A DNA stretch of 33,614 nt, from contig JALKBU010000555.1 in the NCBI GenBank assembly GCA_023091735.1, positions 1 to 33,614 on the forward strand, written 5' to 3'. Origin of the DNA: Trichomonas tenax (lineage: Eukaryota; Parabasalia; Trichomonadida; Trichomonadidae). Positions 27,031 to 33,614 of the stretch are shown here, piece after piece. Numbering within the stretch: position 1 is the first letter of the stretch; every line of letters starts with the position of its first letter. The position numbers and the translations under genes are program-made. A model generated the notes under the pieces. The model had not been told where the DNA came from, searched no databases, and worked only from the letters and a program-made list of their open reading frames with translations.

Positions 27031-27231
27031 AAAGATATCTCCAGATATGAGGAAAAAGTAAGTAATTTCGACTTGTTGACTTCAAATTCACGTTTAACCA
27101 TTGATGTACTACAAGATAGTTTCATGGTTTTCTTCAGCGACTGGATCGAGTATTCAAAGTTCGACGACCTCGAATTGAGAGCTGCGTTTTTGAAGCCGAT
27201 CAGATGTTTAACGTACATTATTCTAAAATGA
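27031..27231 (+). pseudogene. Possible coding remnant, unknown
   Basis: A 66-codon open stretch between stops reads like protein (for example LTIDVLQDSFMVFFSDWIEY and FDDLELRAAFLKPIRCL), with mixed codon composition unlike its surroundings. It has no ATG at its start, only an internal one. The opposite strand is also open here (26934-27287 with a TTG start) but looks less natural. I interpret it as a fragment of a decayed multigene-family member. The family is not recognised. Confidence 0.3.
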
Positions 27232-28301
27232 TCTGATTTTTGTTGTTCATGATCTGCAATAATTAGAAAATCTGATTCTCTGCTCAAAATTAGTCAAACA
27301 TAAAATTTTGAAATTTTGTCAAGATGAATCTCACCATAACTCAATTTTGGTTTTGTGGTTTTGAAATATACACAAAACAACAGATGGAAATCATGTTATT
27401 TCATAATTTCATCAAAAAATGAAAACTTGTGAAAAAGTCATTAAATCTGGTTTTGCTCTTTTCATTCTGACTTTCCTATAGATGTGCAAGTTGAAAAGCG
27501 CACAATTATTTAAAAGAATGAGAATTTATTTTTTGGATTTTGAAAATATGATTTTATACCCGCAATATTATTGTTGGGCATTGAATAAAAGATTTGTTGT
27601 CATAACATAAAAGAATCTCATACAATTTGCCTTCAATACGTCAACATTTTATTCGATTAATGTAAATTTTGCATTTTTAGGTCAAATATCTTTCTTTAGT
27701 CAATGTGGTTTACGCTTATTATGTTATTTTCTCATTTCATTACACTTTTCAAATTTCCGACGAAATTTGCGGATTTTATGAAATTGAATTAAAAATATCA
27801 TCTCTATGTTGAATGTCATTCTATATAATAAAAATTAGCTAAAAATTTTAAACTTTGATAAGTTTTGAAATAAATACTGTAAACATGATTTAATTCATGT
27901 TATACTATTTTTTTCGAAAAATTATTGTACGTTAAAAGTTCTCAAAAAATTGAGACACCTCGGACGATATTTTGTACACTCTATAATATTTAATGACCTG
28001 CAAATTTTCACGAAACGGAGTAAAACATTAATGTAGTTAGTTGCAAGTAACCATTAGATAGTTAAAAATACAAATAAAAGAAGCAATAGATAAGTATCAA
28101 ATAAAAAATTTTAGTATTATTTTACTTAATTTCACTTTTATAGTTCCCTCCATTCCGAAGCAAGTCTTGCATTGCGATTTTAATGCGTAAAAAAGCAGTT
28201 AGACGGGTTTGCAACGTGAAAGACGGGGTTTTTCTTGGGACTGTATACTCAAATTTTTTTGGATAAAAATTTGACGATCAGATTTTGAGGGAATCAAAAA
28301 A

Positions 28302-29219
28302 ATGATTGAGTTTCCACATATTAAGCTTGTAGACATTAATTTCGTCGGCTTTAAGGGTATGTCGTCGATATATCTTATGAAAGCACCAAACGGAGAAGGA
28401 GCAATCTTCGATACAGGCACTCCAAAACATTTTGATATTATTAAATCAGCGATGAAAGAAATTGGATTGAAGAAAGAAGCTCTGACACATATCTTTTTGT
28501 CGCATTCACACATGGATCACTCCGGTTGCGTTTCTTTACTGATGAATCATTGCCCAAATGCAAAATTATACGCGCATCCTATTACTTTGGAACGCTGCAT
28601 CGATCCTTCAGGCCTCATTAGGCACATGAGCAGCGTTTTCATCAAAAATTACAAAAAAGAATTTGGCGACCAAGTTAAACCGATCTCTGCCAAACGCTGT
28701 GTTAAAGTTTATGATAACAAGACAACAAATTTCGCAAAATTTAGAGATATTAAAACGTTTTACACTCCTGGACATACAATTGATCATTCCTGTTTCTTAA
28801 GCGTCCAAGACAAGCTCATTTTTACAGGAGATGCATTTGGAAATCGATACCTTGAGCTTAAAGTACCTGTTTTCTCATGTCCTTTCATGTTTGATTATTA
28901 TAATTCAACGGAATCTGTTAAAAAAATCCTCAACAGCGGTGCCACAGTTGCTGCACAGACTCACTTCGGTTATATTCACGATTTTCACGATTTTGGAAAT
29001 GCTCTTTTGAAATCTCTCAAAAGATTGGGAGAAATTGCTAAAGACTCAAAGCATCCGAAATTCGAAGTCATGGGAGAGTTTATAAAGCTATTTGGTAGCG
29101 ATTGGGACAAAAACGAAATTATTCGCGGTCATTATCGCGTTGATCAGCTTGGCGTTATCTCATACAACACGCACATGCATGGAAAGAAGTATTTTATGGA
29201 TGGTATCCTTCTTAAATGA
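28302..29219 (+). CDS. Metallo-beta-lactamase-fold hydrolase
   Basis: A 305-residue MBL-fold protein. The metal-binding motif is SHSHMDHSG (His68, His70, Asp72, His73). The remaining ligands fit the classic order: His158 in PGHTIDHS, Asp177 in FTGDAFG and His221 in THFGY, giving a complete two-metal site (usually Zn or Fe). The fold catalyses hydrolysis of thioesters, esters, phosphoesters or lactams, or redox chemistry in flavodiiron proteins; the substrate here is unknown. There is no signal peptide and no extra domain, so it is probably cytosolic. The C-terminal 60 residues are an unassigned helical extension. The style is that of prokaryotic MBL hydrolases, so lateral acquisition is possible. 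The ATG follows GAATCAAAAAA. Neighbours are repeat DNA, giving no functional context. Confidence 0.9.
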   Translation: MIEFPHIKLVDINFVGFKGMSSIYLMKAPNGEGAIFDTGTPKHFDIIKSAMKEIGLKKEALTHIFLSHSHMDHSGCVSLLMNHCPNAKLYAHPITLERCIDPSGLIRHMSSVFIKNYKKEFGDQVKPISAKRCVKVYDNKTTNFAKFRDIKTFYTPGHTIDHSCFLSVQDKLIFTGDAFGNRYLELKVPVFSCPFMFDYYNSTESVKKILNSGATVAAQTHFGYIHDFHDFGNALLKSLKRLGEIAKDSKHPKFEVMGEFIKLFGSDWDKNEIIRGHYRVDQLGVISYNTHMHGKKYFMDGILLK

Positions 29220-29708
29220 AAAATCATCAATGGTTGAAGAATCTTTATTTCTTAATAGATGATTAATATAAATATATTGTTTTATTAATACACTTTTTCA
29301 CTTAGCAATAAGAGATACACACAAAGTCCTAAAGCTTTGATAAGATCAAAAAAGATCACCAAGAATGCGAATATTATCATGGAAATTTTTAAAGCTTTTA
29401 CTGTGTTGCATGACTTCCGCTATAATTAATTGCGCTTTTCACTCTATTCTATAATGCAAATACTCAATGTTGTATTTGTTTGAAATTGGTGACTTGGAAA
29501 TAAAAATTATACCCAGTTTTGCCACGTTTTGTAATAAATTTCATTTGAAAAATTGATTCATAACTCGCACTCGATTGATTATTTAGAGATTATTGCTCCA
29601 ATTGATTGAAGCATCTTTTGTAGGTGAATCTAAATGGACAAACATTTATCCATGAATTATTTTCCTCTCGAATATTGATAAATACCAAACTATGGCAAAC
29701 TGAGTCAG

Positions 29709-29784
29709 TGTTCAAAAAGGTCAGGGATGTATAAATTCCTGAGTGCTTTTGAGTATACATTGATGTTCAAAAAGGTCAGGGATG
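29709..29784. repeat. 21-bp direct repeat pair
   Basis: The same 21 bases, TGTTCAAAAAGGTCAGGGAT plus G, occur at 29709-29729 and 29764-29784, 34 bases apart and identical. They could be a target-site-type duplication or an internal repeat of an element. Confidence 0.65.
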
Positions 29785-29846
29785 CAAAATTTAATAAAAA
29801 ATCAACTCGAAAAGGAACAAATTTACATCATTCATTCACTTTAGAT

Positions 29847-29990
29847 CATTATAATGTTATATCATTTATTCATTTTAGATCATCGTTATGATATTATATC
29901 ATTCATTCACATTCGATCATCTTTATGATATTACATCAGTCTTCCAGATTTTAACATCATTATGATATCAAATCAATTATTAACGTTTTA
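29847..29990. repeat. Tandem repeat, about four 37-bp units
   Basis: Units begin CATTATAATGTTAT (29847), CATCGTTATGATATTATATC (29881), CATCTTTATGATATTACATC (29918) and CATCATTATGATATCAAATC (29955). Spacing is 34, 37 and 37 bases. The copies diverge progressively, so the array is old. It is a minisatellite; there are no constant repeats with unique spacers. Confidence 0.6.
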
Positions 29991-30067
29991 TTCATCATTC
30001 GAGGGACTTCAAAATTTTCTATTCTTAGTATCATTTTATGATCCAGGAAAAGTCTTTTTTAAATTAT

Positions 30068-30358
30068 TTAAAAGGGACTGGCTATTAATCCCTTCCGTGA
30101 ATTAACATTTATGAAAATCAGGAATGCAGTGGGAGAGGAACCTTTACTTTGAATCAAAGTGTCGAATTGATACGAACCAGGAGTTTTAGAATAGATGGGT
30201 AAAAAGTACTTCGAGGAATCTATTTTTAATTTGTCGTGAGCAACATTTTTGTTGAAAAATTGTCTTACATCTTGCTTTGAAAAACCATGTTCAGCAGCGA
30301 GAGGGTAGAATTTAGAAAATGTTTTCCATCGGGAATTGTTATATAATTCTTCAAGCAT
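30068..30358 (-). pseudogene. Truncated integrase of a mobile element
   Basis: A 96-residue ORF whose sequence resembles the N-terminal part of trichomonad DDE/rve-type integrases carried by Maverick-like and related elements. A helical N-terminus (MLEELYNNSRWKTFSKFYPL) is followed by FSKQDVRQFFNKN, then the entry to the catalytic core at YQFDTLIQ, where the Asp would be the first catalytic acidic residue, and FLIFINVNSRKG. The frame then diverges (LIASPF) and stops. A full integrase needs about 150 to 200 further residues with the second Asp and the Glu, and none is present. It has a true ATG start, 25 bases downstream of the end of another coding remnant on the same strand, a compact layout typical of elements. 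Family assignment is by recognition, not by search. Confidence 0.6.
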
Positions 30359-30383
30359 ATTTATACAAAAATAAACTTTATGA

Positions 30384-30690
30384 TTAAATATCTTCTAGGC
30401 TCAATGATCCCGGGACCTCAGGTCCTTCATCAATATCTATCTCTAACTCTTCTGGATCTTCAATAATTTCAAGATCAATTTCCTTAATGGCAGGAATAAT
30501 TTTATCCTTCAATTTATCAGGTATGACGTTCAATTTTGATTGGAAATATCTGACGCTTTGCTAACATCAGGTCTGATTTGGTGCAAAGAATGCTTACAAA
30601 CTCATCCAGGACGAAATCGGCTAAATTAGCTATTGAATTTCCGATTTCGTCCTGGAGTAGTAAAAAATAATTGCGACTCTCTCGAAGACA
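30384..30690 (-). pseudogene. Frameshifted ORF remnant upstream of the integrase
   Basis: Two overlapping open frames on the minus strand look like one protein broken by a small indel near 30550. The upstream part reads IANLADFVLDEFVSILCTK and nearby residues, and continues in its own frame to TGA at 30517-30519. The downstream part reads VRYFQSKLNVIPDKLKDKII and ends in an acidic tail (DPEELEIDIDEGP) at TAA 30384-30386. No start codon is clear; the 5' side merges into the 80-nt palindrome. It lies 25 bases before the integrase ATG, so it is probably a neighbouring gene of the same element. Function unknown. Confidence 0.4.
30606..30655. repeat. 15-bp perfect inverted repeat
   Basis: CCAGGACGAAATCGG (30606-30620) and CCGATTTCGTCCTGG (30641-30655) are perfect inverted copies with a 20-base spacer that itself contains CTAAATTAG-like symmetry. 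It lies seven bases from the next, larger palindrome and inside the coding remnant. Confidence 0.65.
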
Positions 30691-30741
30691 CCATGGGGAG
30701 CCATCCTCATGCTGTCTTTAAGATAGCCGCAATTATTTTTT
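30662..30741. repeat. 80-nt near-perfect palindrome
   Basis: The two 40-base halves are reverse complements at 32 of 40 positions. The outer 14 bp are perfect (AAAAAATAATTGCG with CGCAATTATTTTTT), then scattered mismatches, two of them G-U-compatible in RNA, and inner CATG and GGA pairing around a tiny loop. Transcribed, it would form one long hairpin like a small-RNA precursor. As DNA it could be a foldback element or a palindromic element end. Confidence 0.65.
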
Positions 30742-31329
30742 CAAGAAGTCACTTTTGGAGTCACACCCTTTTTATTATATGTCAGATTCATATGTCAAAT
30801 TTGATATGTAAAGTGTCACTTTTGGTTTGACGAAATATTATACCCAACATATGTACCAATAAATATAAACATCTAAGAGTGAAATTAAGGATATAAATGT
30901 ATATTGAAAAATTTAAAATAATATAATTTATTGATGCACTTTGCTATTAAAAATCTTCTAGAAAAGTCATGTAATGACTAAATTTATATTATGAGCTTCT
31001 TAATCTAAAAAATTATATTTTCAAAATTTTATTTAATTTCATTGACCATGATTTAAACATGAAACATCATTTCATTCACCATAGAATACAGAGTGTCGAA
31101 GTGCTGAGATTGAGATTTTTGTTAACAAATTTTGAATGTTTTGAAAAAGCTCTTTTATGATGTTTTAGTATTTGAGATGTGCTCAACACATTGAGTAAAT
31201 CATTCGGTAGCAGAGAGTTTTCAAGATTTTGCACACGGAAGTCACACGGAGGAATTTGAGAGAAATTTGATGCTCTTCCGTGTACACACATGATATCACA
31301 GAGAATCCGTTAAGCAGTTCATTTTCTTC
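30742..31329. other. Spacer upstream of the beta-helix gene
   Basis: AT-rich. It begins with an 11-bp direct repeat GTCACTTTTGG (30748-30758 and 30815-30825) and ATGTCA motifs (30779-30800). The last 20 bases contain the Inr-like element of the next gene. No gene was seen. Confidence 0.45.
31319..31326 (+). promoter_or_regulatory. Inr-like element TCATTTTC
   Basis: TCATTTTC fits the parabasalid initiator TCA-Y-T-W. It ends three bases before the ATG at 31330, the close spacing typical of trichomonads. It supports transcription of the downstream gene and the choice of that ATG. Confidence 0.5.
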
Positions 31330-32352
31330 ATGTGCACAAGAACAAGCGTCAACACAACAATCACATCCTTGCATCTACAGCGATTTTTAGATAAGTCCAC
31401 ATTATTCGCTGGATCATTCCTCACGTCTAAGTCCAAATTGAAGCTCTTTGACTCCTCCTTCCGATACATGGCCAACCAAGCATTGTTCTCAAACTTCAAC
31501 AAATTAAAGATCAAATCTTCAACATTCCATGAAACAAAAGCTATTACTCTTAACGGAGACATCGCATACATCAACAAATTCATTGACACATCTGTAAACA
31601 CTCCAAATCAATACCTAAACATGGCTGGTTGTTATCTGTATTCAGCAACTACTCGTCAAATTATAGTTGCTTCAAAAATCTTCCTGAACCAGTGCTATAG
31701 CAATTCTACTGAGATTGTGTTCATGAATGCTCAAGAATTGCAAACTAAAAATTGTTATTTCTGGAATGGCGGACATACGTATCACAATGTCGAGAATAGC
31801 AATGTAACACAGTGCAATATGGTTGTTTGTTTACATGATTACTATTCATACTCGAATCCAACATTCAATTACAAATTTGCCAACTTTTCCAAACTAATTA
31901 ACACGTTCACTTCCCCATTGAACATCGGAACCCTTGATTTCTCTTATACAGTATTTTCAGAGTTCAATAGTGAAATTGGATTAGAAATTTCTTGCAGTCA
32001 AACAGAACCTTTCTCCTACTTCACGTTCCAGAACTGCACATTCGATAGATACAGTGTCACATGCTTGATGAACTTAGAATTCAGAAATTTAACATATCTC
32101 AATACTGTAACAGGAACTGCTTTTCTATGGTATCAAGGCGGAACAGTGACTATCAACGGTTTATATTTAGACTGTGATCTCAATCATGATTCCCAATACG
32201 TGATTATCCATGAATCTAACAGAAATTTCTCTTATTACATGCCCAAGTTCTTACCAATCGTCACAAATGTCCCCAATCCAGATTTCTTTGACTATAGAAT
32301 CCACAAAGATAAGAATGTTCGATTTCCAAGAAATCTTGAAGTTCTAGGCTAA
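31330..32352 (+). CDS. Beta-helix surface-type protein (Pmp-like), short form
   Basis: A 340-residue protein with the style of the large trichomonad families related to chlamydial polymorphic membrane proteins: irregular short beta-strand repeats, many Asn, Ser, Phe and Tyr residues, and recurring patterns such as LFDSSFRYM, IKSSTFHETKAITLNGD, TKNCYFWNGG and FQNCTFDRYS. Regular strand-turn units of 20 to 25 residues predict a right-handed parallel beta-helix. About ten N-x-S/T sites suggest a secretory or surface location. There is no obvious signal peptide after the ATG, although the codons just upstream are hydrophobic (KQFIFF) without a Met. There is also no C-terminal membrane segment, unlike the full-length members I recall, so it is either a soluble short form or truncated at one or both ends. 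An Inr-like element sits just before the ATG, and the stop reads GGCTAAAGC, overlapping TAAA. Confidence 0.75.
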   Translation: MCTRTSVNTTITSLHLQRFLDKSTLFAGSFLTSKSKLKLFDSSFRYMANQALFSNFNKLKIKSSTFHETKAITLNGDIAYINKFIDTSVNTPNQYLNMAGCYLYSATTRQIIVASKIFLNQCYSNSTEIVFMNAQELQTKNCYFWNGGHTYHNVENSNVTQCNMVVCLHDYYSYSNPTFNYKFANFSKLINTFTSPLNIGTLDFSYTVFSEFNSEIGLEISCSQTEPFSYFTFQNCTFDRYSVTCLMNLEFRNLTYLNTVTGTAFLWYQGGTVTINGLYLDCDLNHDSQYVIIHESNRNFSYYMPKFLPIVTNVPNPDFFDYRIHKDKNVRFPRNLEVLG

Positions 32353-33614
32353 AGCTTTAAAACCCCATCATATACCACTTGATTCTTATTCAATTCTAAA
32401 ATACTTATTCTTTAAAGAATCAGTTATTATTTTTTTTTAATATAGATATAAATAGCAATGAAATATTTCCCATATGAATCACATACATGGTTGAATAATA
32501 ATGTCAAATTCACATCATAATGTTAATATTAATAATTTATGTCAGCTATAATAATGTTTTGAAGACTTAGTAAACATTGAATACGGAGTATTTATATACA
32601 GTAAACCATTCAAAATGATTGTTTCCGATTAGACATGTTCAAAATAGTATTTGCATTATGAATTTTGGTTCATGATCAATAAAATATAATTCTATAGATT
32701 CAGTATTTTTAATACAACGTGTGCAGAAAATGATGTTAAGTCAAATGGATACAATAGGATATATATACAAATTATACTTAATCAATCCAAATTCACTGAA
32801 ATATATTCATTTTGTTAAGGGCAAATGGTTCAACTCCAAAGTGCTGATAAATGTTACTAATGTACAAGCCTGAACACAATGAAGATTCGTTATTTGAGTT
32901 TGATAATTCTTTATTTTTGAAAGAAATCTCATTGAATCATATCCAAAGTCACATGCAATAGTAAGTTGAATACTTTCAATAAAGTATATAATTTGTAGAT
33001 TTAGATTTGGAAAATTTTGCATTCAGCATGTTATTAACAGAAAATGATACAGAACGAAAACATTCTTTGCTTAGACCTCATTTTTATTTGTCAACACCTT
33101 TGAAGTTGTTTTCTCCACGGAACACAAAATTTTTAAAATTTACCATAAATGGTTTTGCGTTGTTTGCTAAAAACAGAAGTAAACATAAAAATTTTATCAA
33201 ATTTCCCTCATATTTGTCATGAGAACAACCGATTGTTACAGAATTTAATGTTTTTTGTCCTCAAAAGTTTAATGACGTTAAAATTTTATATCGTCGAAAA
33301 CTTATAGAATTTCCAAAAAAGTGAGATCACTTTGAATAGTTTACCTCATAATGATTGGAACAGCCATTAATTTTATCGATATTTTCTATGAATGTTTGTT
33401 TTTGCTTATTATTCCATGGTGGCAATTCTTCTAAACCAACATCTGAAATTATTCCAACGTTAAAAATTACGCGATTATAATAGGAAAATTTTTCCTTCTG
33501 CGGTGTAGTCCCGCGACCTTCATAACTTTTTATCTGATCAATATTTTTTCGATTTGAAAGTACTTTCATGTACATATTGATAGTTGTCTATCCAGTGGTG
33601 CAAGTGGCACAGTC
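32353..33614. other. AT-rich region to window end, no intact gene
   Basis: Mostly very AT-rich with no supported gene. Open stretches such as 33007-33222 start only with TTG. One ATG frame on the minus strand near the right edge (33327-33575) is listed separately. No strong repeats were found, apart from short stem-loops at the edge. Confidence 0.45.
33327..33575 (-). CDS. Doubtful small ORF or gene fragment, 82 residues
   Basis: An ATG frame of 82 codons. Its middle part has a balanced, protein-like composition (GRGTTPQKEKFSYYNRVIF, then VGLEELPPWNNKQKQTF), better than neighbouring chance ORFs, but I recognise no family. It could be an intact small gene, or an N-terminal piece of a decayed one since it stops in AT-rich sequence. 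No initiator was visible in the available upstream bases. Confidence 0.3.
   Translation of the reverse strand: MYMKVLSNRKNIDQIKSYEGRGTTPQKEKFSYYNRVIFNVGIISDVGLEELPPWNNKQKQTFIENIDKINGCSNHYEVNYSK

Larger units (their letters stand above)
23738..28301. other. 4.6-kb gene-poor, repeat-rich region
   Basis: No intact gene is supported. Short ATG frames (such as 25915-26097 and 26468-26704) have only AT-rich, featureless translations. The region carries motif copies upstream of the Rab5-like gene (23804-23961), dispersed AT-rich repeats sharing AACACGTG and AAAAATCGAATT-type segments (24.6-24.8 and 26.9 kb), a pseudoknot-like pair of inverted repeats (25059-25105), a GC-rich island (about 25150-25740) and a possible coding remnant (27031-27231). 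The last 150 bases include GC-richer sequence before the hydrolase gene. Confidence 0.5.
29220..30067. other. AT-rich spacer with short tandem and direct repeats
   Basis: No gene. It includes a 21-bp direct repeat (29709-29784) and a tandem array of about 37-bp units (29847-29990). Both lie next to the integrase remnant and may belong to the same mobile-element debris. Confidence 0.5.

Noticed and set aside
26934..27287. 117-codon minus-strand frame
   Set aside because: It starts at TTG; the plus-strand reading of the same DNA looks more like real protein.
29847..29990. CRISPR-like array
   Set aside because: Units are contiguous and diverged, with no unique spacers, in a eukaryotic context.
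1..33614. tRNA, rRNA or snRNA genes
   Set aside because: I looked for T-loop GTTCRAATC boxes with matching acceptor stems and for conserved rRNA segments and found none convincing; a covariance-model search would settle it.

Overview
This window looks like nuclear DNA of an anaerobic parabasalid protist, most likely Tritrichomonas or a close relative. It is very AT-rich, and every recognisable gene is a single uninterrupted ORF. UTRs look short, and several stop codons overlap or adjoin TAAA, the parabasalid poly(A) signal. An Inr-like TCATTT element precedes at least two starts. The gene set also fits: an expanded Rab repertoire, ARP2, a beta-helix surface-type protein and fragments of a trichomonad-style integrase. 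The clear TCAYTW initiator just before every ATG that is typical of Trichomonas vaginalis is not seen at most genes, so I favour Tritrichomonas. The species is an inference.

Layout. Positions 1-2.5 kb hold repeats and no intact gene: a degenerate tandem array, inverted repeats 1.2 to 1.4 kb apart that may be the ends of one element, and a frameshifted gene remnant. Positions 2.5-9 kb are gene-dense: ribosome assembly factor MRT4 (+), ARP2 (-), a DUF2804 protein (+), a Rab-like GTPase with a changed catalytic residue (-) and a coiled-coil protein (-). Positions 9.6-17.7 kb hold two large convergent genes of unknown function, a 1,524-residue helical protein (+) and a 994-residue coiled-coil protein (-). 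Positions 17.7-20.9 kb have no intact gene but hold a run of strong inverted repeats and a MITE-like element. Positions 20.9-23.8 kb hold an unknown 300-residue protein (+), a broken Rab gene (-) and a Rab5-like gene (-). Positions 23.8-28.3 kb are repeat-rich with no confident gene, and include an unusual GC-rich, G-run-rich island. Positions 28.3-33.6 kb hold a metallo-beta-lactamase-fold hydrolase (+), short tandem repeats, mobile-element remnants with an integrase fragment (-), an 80-nt imperfect palindrome and a beta-helix surface-type protein (+).

The genes do not form an operon or a single pathway. Common themes are membrane traffic (Rab genes), branched actin (ARP2) and cytoskeleton-like coiled-coil proteins. 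I see no complete novel system. The most interesting parts are the doubly damaged Rab gene, the inverted-repeat cluster at 19.7-20.6 kb, the G-rich island at 25.6 kb and the element debris next to the palindrome at 30.1-30.75 kb. Start codons were placed at the first sensible ATG; longer open frames that begin only with TTG or GTG were trimmed.
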